Origin: JAHEJE01 sp965216335
GTDB taxonomy: Bacteria > Pseudomonadota > Alphaproteobacteria > Rhizobiales > Aestuariivirgaceae
DNA: 64,000 nucleotides
Assembly (NCBI GenBank): GCA_965216335.1
Contig: OZ244154.1
Location: 3,782,001 to 3,846,000, forward strand
Reading direction: 5' to 3'
Shown: piece after piece, positions 27,988 to 37,214 of the stretch
Layout of the letters: the number at the start of each line of letters is the position of its first letter
Numbering within the stretch: the stretch's first letter is position 1
The notes under the pieces: model-generated
What the model was told of the DNA's origin: nothing
What the model saw: the letters and a program-made list of their open reading frames with translations, nothing else
Databases searched by the model: none
Position numbers and translations under genes: made by a program

Positions 27988-29361
27988 ATGAACGAACACC
28001 TCACAGCCGAACGCCGCTTTTCCGGGACGGACCATGTTCCCGAGCCGCGCGAGAAACGGCGCACGCCGATTTCCTACATCGTGTTTTCGTTGTTCGTGAC
28101 GTTGCTCGGCCTTGCCGTCATGGCCGGCCTGGCGCTGTTCTTCGGCGCCCAGCGGCTTGCCATTAAGGGGCCGTTGCAGGAACCGAGGACCGTTGCCATC
28201 GAGCGCGGCATGAGCACGGCTGCCATTTCCCGCAAGCTGGCGGAAAACGGTGTGGTCTCCAACGAACGCCTTTTCTTCCTCGCTGCCATGGTCGAAGGTC
28301 GCATCGGCAAGAGCCTCAAGGCCGGTGAGTACCGCTTTGAGCCGGGCGACAGCATGCGCCAGGTGCTCGGCAAAGTGACCTCCGGCAAGGCGCTGGCCCA
28401 CAAGCTGACCATTCCGGAAGGTTTGACCTCGCAGCAGGTGCTGGCGCGCGTCGCGGCCCATGAGGTCCTCACCGGCGACCCGCCAGCCAGCCTGCCGGAG
28501 GGCAGTGTTCTGCCGGACACCTATGTGTTTTCCCGCGGCATGACCCGTGCCGATCTGGTGCAGAAAATGCGCGACGCGCAAACTGCGTTGCTCGATGAGC
28601 TGTGGGACAAGCGCACCGTTGGCTTGCTGCTCGCGAGCCGCGAGGAAGCGGTAACCCTGGCCTCGATCGTGGAAAAGGAAACCGGTGTTGCCGCCGAACG
28701 CCGCCGGGTCGCCGCCGTGTTCCACAACCGGCTGCTCCGCAAGATGCGCCTGCAATCCGACCCGACGATCATCTACGGACTGGTCGGCGGCAAGGGCAAG
28801 TTGGACCGGCCGATCCGGCGCTCGGAAATCGACCGCAAGACGCCCTACAACACCTACCAGATCGACGGCCTGCCGCCGACGCCGATTGCCAACCCGGGCC
28901 GCGAGGCGATTGCGGCGGTGTTGAACCCGGCCAGCAGTGACGAGTTGTATTTCGTTGCCGACGGGTCGGGCGGTCACGTCTTTGCCAGAACGCTGGCCGA
29001 GCACAATGCCAACGTCAGGCGCTGGCGCAAGATCGAGGCCGAGCGCAAGCTCGCGCGCGCCAATACGGCAGCACAGACCCCCGAAACGCCGGCCGGCGAT
29101 GAACCGGCCGCCGCCGGACAGTCCGATGCCGCGCTGATGCCCGAACCGGTTCCCGAAGCAGCGCGTGAACCCGACACAGGGGCAACGGACGAGCAGGCTG
29201 CCGAGGCGACGTCCAATGCCACGCCAGCGGATGCAGCGGATCAGGCTGATGCGCCGGCGCCCGACGCCGAACTGCCGGTAGCCGGCGGCGACCTCGCCGT
29301 TGAAAACAAGGTCGCGCGCACCAAAGTTCCCCTGCCGCGCCGCAAGCCTGCACTCAATTGA
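27988..29361 (+). CDS. mltG: Endolytic murein transglycosylase MltG
   Basis: Membrane-anchored enzyme (YceG family) that cleaves nascent glycan strands and influences chain length, 457 aa. A short cytoplasmic N-terminus is followed by one membrane helix near residues 30-55 (SYIVFSLFVTLLGLAVMAG). A LysM-like region follows, then the catalytic domain with the glutamate in LASIVEKETGV near residue 230 and DPTIIYGL. The last 120 residues are a Pro/Ala/Glu/Asp-rich extension of low complexity, not part of the fold. It directly follows fabF. Confidence 0.95.
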   Translation: MNEHLTAERRFSGTDHVPEPREKRRTPISYIVFSLFVTLLGLAVMAGLALFFGAQRLAIKGPLQEPRTVAIERGMSTAAISRKLAENGVVSNERLFFLAAMVEGRIGKSLKAGEYRFEPGDSMRQVLGKVTSGKALAHKLTIPEGLTSQQVLARVAAHEVLTGDPPASLPEGSVLPDTYVFSRGMTRADLVQKMRDAQTALLDELWDKRTVGLLLASREEAVTLASIVEKETGVAAERRRVAAVFHNRLLRKMRLQSDPTIIYGLVGGKGKLDRPIRRSEIDRKTPYNTYQIDGLPPTPIANPGREAIAAVLNPASSDELYFVADGSGGHVFARTLAEHNANVRRWRKIEAERKLARANTAAQTPETPAGDEPAAAGQSDAALMPEPVPEAAREPDTGATDEQAAEATSNATPADAADQADAPAPDAELPVAGGDLAVENKVARTKVPLPRRKPALN

Positions 29362-29454
29362 ATCTGAGGCGCAGGTCACGGCCCCAAGGCGCCGTTTCCT
29401 TTGATATAGTACCCACCGAGCAGGGTGATTCTCGATAATGGGCGGGCGGCAGTT

Positions 29455-30342
29455 TTGACTTTGAACAGCATGACAGGCTTTGCCCGCAGCGACGGTGCCC
29501 GTGACGGCACCGCATGGCATTGGGAGATCAAGAGCGTCAACGGCAAGGGCCTCGACCTGCGCACCCGGCTGCCCTACGGGCTGGAAGCGCTTGAGCCGGG
29601 CCTGCGCGAGGTTGCGGCAAAACACCTGCGCCGCGGCAATCTGCAGGTGGCGCTGCAAATCTCCAAGCAGGCTGGGGCGGCGGCGCTCCGGGTCAATGAA
29701 GACGCGCTTGAGCAGGTGGTCGCCATTGCCGTGCCGCTGGCCAGGCGGCTTGGCGCCCCGGCACCGACGGCGGAAGGCCTGCTCGGCCTGCGCGGCATTC
29801 TCGAGCAGGCCGAAGCCGAGCCCGATGAGGCCGAGATCGAGGCGCGCAACGCGGCGATCATGCAATCGTTCAACGAGGCCTGCACCGCCCTGGCCACCGC
29901 CCGTGCCACCGAGGGAGAAAAGCTGCACGCTTTCGTCAGCGCCCAGGTCGACGAGATCGAACGGCTGGCCGACGCGGCCCGCGACTGCCCGGTGCGCACT
30001 CCCGAGGCGATCGCCGCCCGGCTCGCCGAACAGATCGCCCGGCTGAACGAGGCCGCCGACACGCTCGACCCTGACCGCCTGCACCAGGAGGCGATGGTGA
30101 TGGCCGCCAAGGCCGACGTGCAGGAAGAGCTCGACCGGCTCTATGCCCACATCGCGGCGGCTCGCGAGCTGCTCGCCGACCCCGAACCGGTCGGCCGCAA
30201 GTTCGACTTCCTGGCCCAGGAATTCAACCGCGAGGCCAACACCCTGTGTTCCAAGTCCGCCGCACCGGAACTCAACGTCATCGGCCTCGAGCTCAAGGTG
30301 GTGATCGACCAGTTGCGCGAGCAGGTGCAGAACATTGAGTGA
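29455..30342 (+). CDS. YicC family protein (putative endoribonuclease)
   Basis: 295 aa with the family N-terminus (NSMTGFARSDG) and C-terminal GRKFDFLAQEFNREANT followed by the conserved Lys/Ser region and a helix ending VIDQLREQVQNIE. YicC proteins are reported as endoribonucleases; the role in this lineage is not established. I choose a TTG start giving M-T-L-N-S-M-T-G-F, ten codons into the longest frame, because family members begin a few residues before SMTGF. Its stop overlaps the gmk start by eight bases, so the two are coupled, a common pairing. Confidence 0.92.
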   Translation: MTLNSMTGFARSDGARDGTAWHWEIKSVNGKGLDLRTRLPYGLEALEPGLREVAAKHLRRGNLQVALQISKQAGAAALRVNEDALEQVVAIAVPLARRLGAPAPTAEGLLGLRGILEQAEAEPDEAEIEARNAAIMQSFNEACTALATARATEGEKLHAFVSAQVDEIERLADAARDCPVRTPEAIAARLAEQIARLNEAADTLDPDRLHQEAMVMAAKADVQEELDRLYAHIAAARELLADPEPVGRKFDFLAQEFNREANTLCSKSAAPELNVIGLELKVVIDQLREQVQNIE

Positions 30343-30985
30343 GACATCCGATACCGTGACCATCGCCCGGCGCGGGCTGCTGGTGGTTCTGTCGTCGCCG
30401 TCCGGCGCCGGCAAGTCGACCCTGTCGCGCCGCCTGCGCCAGCGCGATCCGGACATTGCCATGTCGGTCTCCGTCACCACCCGGCCGTCGCGCCCCGGCG
30501 AGGTCGACGGCAAGGACTATCATTTCATTTCGCGCGCCGAGTTCGACCGTATGCGCGCCGCCGACGAACTGCTTGAATCGGCCGAGGTGTTCGGCAACGG
30601 CTACGGCACCCCGCGCCAGGCGGTCGAGGACTGGCTCAGCGCCGGCCGCGACGTGCTGTTCGACATCGACTGGCAGGGCACCCAGCAGATCCACGCCAAG
30701 ATGCGCCAGGACCTGGTGCGCATCTTCATCCTGCCGCCGTCTGCCGAAGCGCTGCAGGAGCGGCTGATCCAGCGCGCCCAGGACTCCGCCACCGTGGTCG
30801 CCAAGCGCATGGCCGAGGCCAGCAACGAGATCTCCCACTGGGCCGAGTACGACTACATCGTCATCAACGACGACCTCGACCGGTGCGACGAGGAAATAGC
30901 CGCCATCCTGCGCGCCGAACGCCTCAAACGCCACCGCCGCATCGGCCTGGAACGCTTCGTCGCGGCGCTGCGCGAAAAGCTGTAA
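30335..30985 (+). CDS. gmk: Guanylate kinase
   Basis: Phosphorylates GMP to GDP, 216 aa. The P-loop is SSPSGAGKSTLSRRL near residue 18, followed by the GMP-binding region SVTTRPSRPGEVDGKDYHF and the lid-related segment of the kinase fold. The start is a TTG (MSETSDTV) overlapping the yicC end. This is the end of the fabD-to-gmk run. An inverted repeat at 30999 begins 13 bp after the stop and may serve in 3' end formation. Confidence 0.97.
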   Translation: MSETSDTVTIARRGLLVVLSSPSGAGKSTLSRRLRQRDPDIAMSVSVTTRPSRPGEVDGKDYHFISRAEFDRMRAADELLESAEVFGNGYGTPRQAVEDWLSAGRDVLFDIDWQGTQQIHAKMRQDLVRIFILPPSAEALQERLIQRAQDSATVVAKRMAEASNEISHWAEYDYIVINDDLDRCDEEIAAILRAERLKRHRRIGLERFVAALREKL

Positions 30986-30998
30986 CGCGTGGCGAAAA

Positions 30999-31130
30999 CC
31001 CTCCCCCTTGTGGGGAGGGTGGGCATCGCGAATGCGATGACCGGGTGGGGCATGGGCCTTGCCAACCTGCCGACGCTGCCGTGACCTGCACCGCTGTTCC
31101 CCACCCTAACCCTCCCCACAAGGGGGAGGG
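30999..31130. repeat. 132-bp inverted repeat between gmk and adh
   Basis: Bounded by perfect 21-bp inverted arms (CCCTCCCCCTTGTGGGGAGG plus one G), each arm itself a hairpin. The centre reads ATCGCGAATGCGATGACCGG. It fills the space between the convergent gmk and alcohol dehydrogenase genes, so it may also end transcription from both sides. A related element lies at 32650-32829 and a half copy at about 61400-61508. Confidence 0.75.
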
Positions 31131-31153
31131 AATGACCGCCTGTGCCGCCGGCA

Positions 31154-32200
31154 CTAGGGCGTCAGGACCACGCGGCCGATGATGCGGCCGGCGCGCAGGT
31201 CGTCGAGGGCGGTGTTGGCCTGATCGAGCGGGCGGGTCTCTACGGGGATGGCATCGAGCTTGCCGGAACGTGCCAGGTCGAGCAGTTCGCGGGCTTCGGT
31301 GAGCGAACCGACGAAGCTGCCGAGAATGGCCAGCGGGCGCAATGCCAGCATCGGGATCGGCATGGAAAACTGGCCGCCATGCAGGCCGACGACGACCACC
31401 GCACCGGCCTTGCCGAGCACCGACTGGGCAAAGTTGAACGAACCTTCCGCGCCGGCCAGATCGATTGCCGCCGACGCCGGCCCGCAGGTCTTGAACACCG
31501 CCTTGCGGGCGCCGGGGTCGGCCGGGTCGAACACATGCGCCGCGCCGGCATCGAGGCCGGCCTGGCGCTTGGCCGGGTCGATGTCGGCAGCGATGACCGG
31601 AGCGTCGCAGACCGCCAGAGCGATTTTCAAAGTCATCATGCCGACGCCGCCGAGCCCGACGATCACCAGCGGGCCGCCGTCGAGATAGGGCAGGGCCTTG
31701 TTGACCGCCGAATAGGCGGTGATGCCGGAGCACATGTAGCTGCCGGCCAGCGCCGGGTCGATGCCCGACATGTCGAGAAGGTAGCGCGGATGCGGCACCA
31801 GCACATGGCTGGCGTAGCCGCCGTCGACGGTGATGCCGAGATGGTGCGTGACCTTGCACAGGTGCTCGTCGCCGCGCCGGCAACGCGGGCACGCGCCGCA
31901 GCCCATCCACGGGTAGACGGCATAGCGTTCGCCGACAGCGATGCCGTCGGCATCGGGACCGAGGGCGGCGACCTCGCCGGCGATCTCGTGGCCGAGCGTG
32001 AAGGGCAGGGCGCGGCCCTCGCGGATGTCGAGCTGCTTGCCGCCGCCGAGATCGAAATAGCCGTCGTGAATGTGCACATCGGAGTGGCACACCCCGCAAT
32101 GGCTGATCCGCACCAGCACCTCGCTGCCCTGCGGTTCGGGCGTGTCAGCTTCGCTGGCGGCGAGTGGTGCGCCGTAGTCGGTCATCGATTGGCGGTACAT
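31154..32200 (-). CDS. Zinc-dependent alcohol dehydrogenase
   Basis: Medium-chain dehydrogenase, predicted 348 aa. Catalytic zinc ligands are in SHCGVCHSDVH and TLGHEIAGEV, and the structural zinc site is the four-Cys CGACPRCRRGDEHLC. The NAD-binding GLGGVGMM follows near residue 185. Probable NAD(P)-linked alcohol or aldehyde reductase of the AdhP/AdhA type; the substrate is unknown. I start it at MYRQSMTDYG, with AGGGAA upstream. A small gene for a Cys-containing protein lies 56 bp upstream on the same strand. Confidence 0.93.
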   Translation of the reverse strand: MYRQSMTDYGAPLAASEADTPEPQGSEVLVRISHCGVCHSDVHIHDGYFDLGGGKQLDIREGRALPFTLGHEIAGEVAALGPDADGIAVGERYAVYPWMGCGACPRCRRGDEHLCKVTHHLGITVDGGYASHVLVPHPRYLLDMSGIDPALAGSYMCSGITAYSAVNKALPYLDGGPLVIVGLGGVGMMTLKIALAVCDAPVIAADIDPAKRQAGLDAGAAHVFDPADPGARKAVFKTCGPASAAIDLAGAEGSFNFAQSVLGKAGAVVVVGLHGGQFSMPIPMLALRPLAILGSFVGSLTEARELLDLARSGKLDAIPVETRPLDQANTALDDLRAGRIIGRVVLTP

Positions 32201-32256
32201 GGCGGTTTTCCCTGGTTGCGGACCCTTATTGGCAGGCCTCACTTTGATGCCGGAAA

Positions 32257-32547
32257 TCACCCGGCGCCGCAAGCGGGCGGTTGGCCGCCCGCCGTTCGTG
32301 CCTCGCTGGCCGCGCCGGCCACGCAGGCCGCGCCGGCCACGCTGGCCGCGCCGGCCTCGAGGTCGGCCAGGATGCGGTCGAGATGCTTGTCGAAACAGGC
32401 AACGTCCGGCCCCAGGCAGCGTTTCTCGCGGCGGCACAGGCGATGGTCGCAAATCGCCGGCACCCCGGCCAGGCAGGCCGCCAGCCGGCGGGGCATCTCC
32501 GAGGTGCGGATGACCGGGGAGTTCGGAGATTTTGAGGGCTTGGGCAT
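32257..32547 (-). CDS. Small Cys-containing protein of unknown function
   Basis: 96 aa, starting MPKPSKSPNSPVIR with AAGGA seven bases upstream. The centre has a cluster of cysteines (AACLAGVPAICDHRLCRREKR, then CLGPDVACFD) that could bind a metal. The end is an Ala/Gly-rich repeat (AGAASVAGAACVAGAASEA) made by a short DNA repeat of GGCCGCGCC, which may vary in length. No family recognised. It precedes the alcohol dehydrogenase gene by 56 bp on the same strand. Confidence 0.6.
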   Translation of the reverse strand: MPKPSKSPNSPVIRTSEMPRRLAACLAGVPAICDHRLCRREKRCLGPDVACFDKHLDRILADLEAGAASVAGAACVAGAASEARTAGGQPPACGAG

Positions 32548-32649
32548 GTTGGGTCCTTTCTGTTGATTGGTTTGTCCCTCTCCCCTCGCGGGAGAGAGAG
32601 CGGCCCATCGCAACCGCGATGGGAGGGTGAGGGGGAGGGCGGTTCCAAA

Positions 32650-32829
32650 CCCTCCCCCCTTGTGGGGGTGAGAACCGATCAGCAATCGCTCCAGTGGAGC
32701 GATTGCAGGTTCAAACGGGCAGCGCGACAGCGCTGGCCGGGTGGGGTTTGGGCGGTGTGGGAAGTTGCGTGGGTGGAGCCTGTTGTAACCGCTGCTCCCC
32801 ACCCTAACCCTCCCCACGGGGGGGAGGGG
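32650..32829. repeat. GC-rich inverted repeat element, second member
   Basis: Left arm CCCTCCCCCCTTGTGGGGG at 32650 and right arm CCACCCTAACCCTCCCCACG near 32800, with an inner hairpin GCAATCGCTCCAGTGGAGCG. Same family as 30999-31130 but with a different, longer centre. A further short palindrome (CTCCCCTCGCGGGAGAG) lies just left at 32580-32596. Confidence 0.65.
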
Positions 32830-33423
32830 ACCGGCTGTGCCGGGCGGGCACGCCTTACCGCCGCCCGGCCTTTCGGCCTGCGGGGGAGAAGGAATGAACG
32901 GGTCGAGCGGAGCGCCTGATCCGGCGCGGATATCCTTATCGAACGTTCAAAGTCGACTTGTCGGGGCCGAGCTTTCCGACGGCCCCGGAACGCCGGGGGC
33001 GCTCCGCTCCGGTGGTTTTGGGAACCGGTCCCGCTTCCTGTCCAACAGGTGGATGCCCGCGCGCAATGCCGCCATGGGGCCCGACGGCGCGGGGATAATC
33101 CGCGCCCGGACCCAGCCGGCACCGCCGCCAGCCTGAACACCACACGGATGAGACGCCGGGGCGCAAGACGCACCCCACAGATGCCCGGCAAGATCGGCTG
33201 AGCCCAACATCGACATATCCAGCACCTCATCCACTGCAAGACCTCAAGCCAGCGCTGCTGCCGGCGGCCCCGGGCATCTCACGAATGCCTCCCAGGGCGG
33301 AGGACCTCGACGAACCTCTGAAAGCCGAATGTCTCGTCTGACACCCAACCCCCAGACACCGCCCCCTGCCCGATACCAAAGCGACCTAGGATACCACCCG
33401 TAAACCGGCAAGAGGTGTGAGGG
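32830..33423. other. Intergenic stretch without a supported gene
   Basis: About 590 bp. The minus strand lies downstream of the promoter at 33424-33467 and includes an open frame of 95 codons (32947-33234) starting from a GTG. It has no good ribosome binding site, no recognised family, and overlaps other open frames equally long. I do not call it a gene. Short GC-rich palindromes are scattered through it. Confidence 0.5.
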
Positions 33424-33467
33424 ACGTTACTACAGGCAAGGATATTTGTCAAGAACAAAAACAGAAC
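33424..33467 (-). promoter_or_regulatory. Promoter with perfect LexA-type box
   Basis: GAAC-AAAAACA-GAAC at 33453-33467 is a perfect match to the alphaproteobacterial LexA operator. On the minus strand it abuts a promoter: -35 TTGACA (33447-33452), 17-bp spacer, -10 TAACGT (33424-33429). The downstream minus-strand region has no clear gene. The box is also 75 bp upstream of the lysE start on the plus strand, where no good promoter is seen. One such box per window is expected by chance, so the context matters. Confidence 0.45.
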
Positions 33468-33542
33468 AAAAGCATGAGTTTGGATCTCTTTCCGGCCTCC
33501 CGAACCTGTGCGATGGTACAGGGCTTGTAACGGGAACGACAC

Positions 33543-34166
33543 ATGCCTGATATCGCCGGTTCAGTGACGGTTGCGGTTGCTTTCTTCGTTGCGGCGGCGG
33601 CCCCCGGACCGGCGACGATCGCTGTTGCCGCCGTGTCGATGCACGCCGGGCGCAAGGCCGGATTGCTGTTCGGACTGGGGCTCGGCACCGGTCTTGCGGC
33701 CTGGGGACTGGTCGCGGCAACGGGTCTTGGGGCGCTGCTGGAAGCGTCGGGCTACGCGCTCGTTTCGCTGAAGCTGCTTGGCGGGGCCTATCTGCTCTGG
33801 CTGGCGTGCAGCGCCGCACGGTCGGCCGCGGGTGCAGCCCGAACCCGGGCGGACGCCGCCGCGGGACGGCACGACTTCAGGCGCGGCCTGTTGCTGAACC
33901 TTTCGAACCCGAAGGCCGTGTTTGCGTGGATGGCGGTGCTGACCCTCGGGCTCGGCGATGGCATCGGGGCTGTCGACGTCATGCTGGCCACCGCGACTTG
34001 CATGGGCCTGGGCTTCCTGATCTATGCCGTTTACGCCGTCGCTTTCTCCACCTCCGGTGCAATGACGGTCTATCGCAGGGCTCGAAGGTGGATCGACGGC
34101 GCCGTTGCCGGGCTGTTCGCCCTGGCCGGGATCGGCCTGATCCGCTCTGCCTTTGCACGGCAGTGA
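33543..34166 (+). CDS. LysE family amino acid exporter
   Basis: 207 aa inner-membrane protein of the LysE/RhtB family with six hydrophobic segments. The N-terminal AAAPGPATIAVAAVSMHAGR holds the family PGP motif, followed by GRKAGLLFGLGLGTGL. The segment LLLNLSNPKAVFAWMAVL is the conserved NPK motif near residue 120. Such proteins export amino acids or derivatives; the substrate cannot be read. It stands alone. Confidence 0.93.
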   Translation: MPDIAGSVTVAVAFFVAAAAPGPATIAVAAVSMHAGRKAGLLFGLGLGTGLAAWGLVAATGLGALLEASGYALVSLKLLGGAYLLWLACSAARSAAGAARTRADAAAGRHDFRRGLLLNLSNPKAVFAWMAVLTLGLGDGIGAVDVMLATATCMGLGFLIYAVYAVAFSTSGAMTVYRRARRWIDGAVAGLFALAGIGLIRSAFARQ

Positions 34167-34292
34167 CCGTGCTGTCCGCCATTCGCCGCGAGAGGACGCG
34201 GAACCTGACCGGCCGAAGTGGCCCACGAACCCATTCTTAAGCTTTCCCAAGCAACATGCGCGAGGTGGTTCAACGGCGATTTGGCAGGTGGC

Positions 34293-35039
34293 ATGTTTGG
34301 TAAGAGGGGCCGAGACAGCGCCGCTGTGGAACCTGTTCCCCGGCCTGCGAGCGACGATTTTCTGGACGAAACGCAACCGGTGGGCGGGATACTGCGGGAC
34401 CTGTTGCATTGGCAGATTATCGCCATGATTGCCGTGATGTACGTCGTGGTGAACAACTGGATTGTGATCGGGCACGGGCGCACGCACGAGACCATGGTTT
34501 CTGCTTCACCGCAGGACGTCTGCCAATTCCTGAAAGAGTCCGGGCGTTACTTTTCACGAGGGTCCCGACCCGCTGCCGGTGTGACATCGACAAGCGACCG
34601 CCCGGTGCTTGAGCACGCCGTGTACGGCAAGTGCACGCAAGACAGGATCTCCCTCAAGGAGGAATTGCTCCTGGGGCAGGCCGGCAAGACCTACCGGCCC
34701 GCGGATGTGGAACCGATGGACCACTTCAGGGACGGGATGTTCTATGTTCTCACCGGCGGCTGGTATCTGACGCCCAACTACATCGGCGGCAAGTTGTACC
34801 GGTTCGAGAACGCATTCGAACTGATCCCAGAGGGATCGGGAACCAGGGTCGTCTACCGGTCTGCGCTTTGTCACGAGCAATGGACGGCGGGCCGCATGCC
34901 GTTTCTGCGTTCGGAAGAGTGCTGGGCCATGTGGGACATGAGCCTGTTCGGATTCATGGCGCCGTTTCTGCACGGCGATCAGGAACGCCGAATGCACAAT
35001 GTCCTGCAGCACCTGGCCCGCCACGTCGGTCAGGGTTGA
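34293..35039 (+). CDS. Membrane protein of unknown function
   Basis: Predicted 248 aa from an ATG (MFGKRGRDS); a GTG 25 codons earlier would also be in frame, and neither has a strong ribosome binding site. One hydrophobic helix (HWQIIAMIAVMYVVVNNWIVI) lies near residues 40-62. The rest is a polar domain of about 185 residues with Tyr, Trp, Phe and four Cys (for example KCTQDR, ALCHEQW, SEECWAM). Only one helix is evident, so the large domain could face either side. No family recognised. It follows lysE by 126 bp. Confidence 0.65.
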   Translation: MFGKRGRDSAAVEPVPRPASDDFLDETQPVGGILRDLLHWQIIAMIAVMYVVVNNWIVIGHGRTHETMVSASPQDVCQFLKESGRYFSRGSRPAAGVTSTSDRPVLEHAVYGKCTQDRISLKEELLLGQAGKTYRPADVEPMDHFRDGMFYVLTGGWYLTPNYIGGKLYRFENAFELIPEGSGTRVVYRSALCHEQWTAGRMPFLRSEECWAMWDMSLFGFMAPFLHGDQERRMHNVLQHLARHVGQG

Positions 35040-35091
35040 GGCCCAGGAGCCTACCTCCGGCCCTAGGGCATCGGCGGTATGACCGAATCCA

Positions 35092-35190
35092 TGTCATCCC
35101 GGAATGGCCGCCAGGCCACATCCGGGATCTCTGACCCTTGCCGAACCGTTCAGAGATCCCGGCTCTCGCTCTGCTCGGCCGGGATGACAA
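35092..35190. repeat. REP-like inverted repeat pair
   Basis: About 99 bp with outer arms TGTCATCCCGG / CCGGGATGACAA and an inner pair ATCTCTGACC / GTTCAGAGAT. It lies between the convergent membrane-protein gene and the RTX gene, and matches the element at 9713-9811 at its ends. Confidence 0.7.
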
Positions 35191-35231
35191 TTCTGGGGCG
35201 TGGGGGTGGTGCAAACAAATCGCCCGGCGCG

Positions 35232-37214
35232 CTAGACGATGATGATGTCGTCAACCAGCAGGTTTGGATTGGTGATGCCTTTGACCGTCAGGTCGTTGAA
35301 GCCGGCGAAGTCGAACACCGTGTGTGAACCGACGACGCTGGCGAAGGTGTTGACAACCTGCTGTGCCGTCATCGCGGCACCGCCCCACAGGCCATCGTTG
35401 AGCACCAGGGTGTCCTGGTCATTGGCGAAATCGTTGATGGTGTCCGGGCCGTAGCCGTTGGCGAACACGAAGGTGTCGGCATGGGCGCCGCCAATCAGCA
35501 CGTCGGCGCCGCCGCCGCCGCCCAGCGTGTCGAGGCCGAACTGGCCCCAGAGCGTGTCGGCGCCCGGGCCGCCGGAAATGCTGTCGCTGTGATCGCCGCC
35601 GGCCAAGAGATCGTTGCCGGATCCGCCGAACAGGGTATCGATGCCCTTGCCGCCCCTGAGGACGTCGTGGTCATCGCGGCCCAACAGCAGATCGTCACCG
35701 GTCACGCCATTTATCGTGTCGTTGCCGTTGCCGCCATCACCAGCGTCTTCAAGTGCGCCGCAGTCAATGAAATCATGACCATCGCCGCCCAGTATGAGGT
35801 CTGACTGAAAGCTGCCGAGCAGGCTGTCATTGCCAGCGCCGCCATTGATAGTGTCTCCTCCCGCCTGGCCGTCAATGGTATCGTCGCCAGAGTTTCCGTT
35901 CAGGACGTCATTGCCGGTGCCTCCAAGGATCGAGTCATCGCCACCGCCTCCGCGCACGGTATCATTGCCGGCGCCGGCCCTGATCGTGTCGTTGCCAAGA
36001 TTGCCGCGCAGATCGTTGGCGCCGGCGCTGCCATTGATGATCTCACTGCCATTGCTGCCGAAGACATTCTCGAAGTTGAGCATAAGCTCAGTGCTGACAT
36101 GGTGGATCACCTGGCCCGCCGGCAGGCTCAGAATGGTGCCCGTCGCGAAGGTCATGAGGGAAAAATCGACGGTGTCATTGCCGCTGCCGCCGTCGAGCAG
36201 GTCGATGCCGAACTCATCGAAGATCAGATCGTCGCCGGTCCCGCCGAGCAGCGTGTCGTTGCCGCCGCCGCCGTCGAGCGTGTCGTTGCCGTCCTGTCCG
36301 AGGAGGAAGTCGGCCTCGCTGGTGAAGCCGGGCAGGAACCCGAAGAAGTAGCCGTGAATGGAGTCGTTTCCTGATCCGCCGATCAGGGTGTCGGTGCCGT
36401 CACCGCCCTGCAGGGTATCGTTGCCTGCCTCGCCATTGAGTGAATCGATGCCGGCGCCGGCGAACATGTCGTCATTGCCGTTGCCGCCCAGCACTGTATC
36501 GTTTCCGGCCCCGCCGATCAGCTCGTCATTGCCATCGAGCCCGTAGATGACATCGCTGCCGGCGCCGCCGTCGATCGTGTCGTCGCCGAAATCGGCGATG
36601 TTGGTGTTGGTGTGGCCGGTGACCGAGACGTTGAGCATGTAGGTGCTGTTTGCCGGTACCGGTGTGTTGTTGAACTGTGCGACCCGAATGTAATAGAGCG
36701 TCGTGACCGAAGCAGTGAAGCTGAGGTAGGAATCCAGGATGCTCGTGCTGCCACGGCCACCGAGCGAAATCGCAGCATCGTCATTGGTCGCGAGCGTGGC
36801 GCCGGTGAAATCGTGCAGACTGATCTGGCTGTCGAACGACGGGCCGCCCAGGCCCCCCGCGGCATAGTCGACATCAATGGTGATGGTCTGACCTGCGCCG
36901 ACCGACACGGAAAAATAATCGAACTCACCGGCACCGACAGCCACGACGCTGGTGTAGGGGATGAGGGTGTTGCCGACATCGGGGTTGGGCTTGGTCGACC
37001 AAAACGTCGCTGTATCTATGTTGATTGCCGATGCAAGGTTGGAGTTACCGGAACCCAGATCGTTGAAAGTGGAATCGTGATCTCCGAAAATCACATCGTT
37101 TCCATCGTTCGCGGTGATCACGTTCGCGCCCGCGCCAGCCGAAGGCTGGACAATGATGATGTCACTGCTTGCCGTGCCGACGATACCAAAGTTGTTGGTG
37201 ACGATGTTGGCCAT
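35232..37214 (-). CDS. RTX calcium-binding protein with PPC-like domain, probably secreted
   Basis: 660 aa. Residues about 60-200 resemble a bacterial pre-peptidase C-terminal domain (GAGEFDYFSVSVGAGQTITI, LYYIRVAQF). From about 210 to 590 there are many glycine/aspartate nonapeptides of the GGxGxDxUx type (GGAGNDTVLGGNGND and others), which form calcium beta-rolls. The last 80 residues (DTFVFANGYGPDTINDF to the hydrophobic end VDDIIIV) look like the uncleaved secretion signal of type I substrates. No signal peptide, catalytic domain or type I transporter gene is seen here. I start it at MANIVTNNFG, with AAGGA upstream. Role unknown. Confidence 0.9.
   Translation of the reverse strand: MANIVTNNFGIVGTASSDIIIVQPSAGAGANVITANDGNDVIFGDHDSTFNDLGSGNSNLASAINIDTATFWSTKPNPDVGNTLIPYTSVVAVGAGEFDYFSVSVGAGQTITIDVDYAAGGLGGPSFDSQISLHDFTGATLATNDDAAISLGGRGSTSILDSYLSFTASVTTLYYIRVAQFNNTPVPANSTYMLNVSVTGHTNTNIADFGDDTIDGGAGSDVIYGLDGNDELIGGAGNDTVLGGNGNDDMFAGAGIDSLNGEAGNDTLQGGDGTDTLIGGSGNDSIHGYFFGFLPGFTSEADFLLGQDGNDTLDGGGGNDTLLGGTGDDLIFDEFGIDLLDGGSGNDTVDFSLMTFATGTILSLPAGQVIHHVSTELMLNFENVFGSNGSEIINGSAGANDLRGNLGNDTIRAGAGNDTVRGGGGDDSILGGTGNDVLNGNSGDDTIDGQAGGDTINGGAGNDSLLGSFQSDLILGGDGHDFIDCGALEDAGDGGNGNDTINGVTGDDLLLGRDDHDVLRGGKGIDTLFGGSGNDLLAGGDHSDSISGGPGADTLWGQFGLDTLGGGGGADVLIGGAHADTFVFANGYGPDTINDFANDQDTLVLNDGLWGGAAMTAQQVVNTFASVVGSHTVFDFAGFNDLTVKGITNPNLLVDDIIIV

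Noticed and set aside
33279..33542. 87-codon minus-strand frame near the LexA-type box
   Set aside because: Its start lies upstream of the predicted transcript start, it lacks a ribosome binding site, and its composition looks non-coding.
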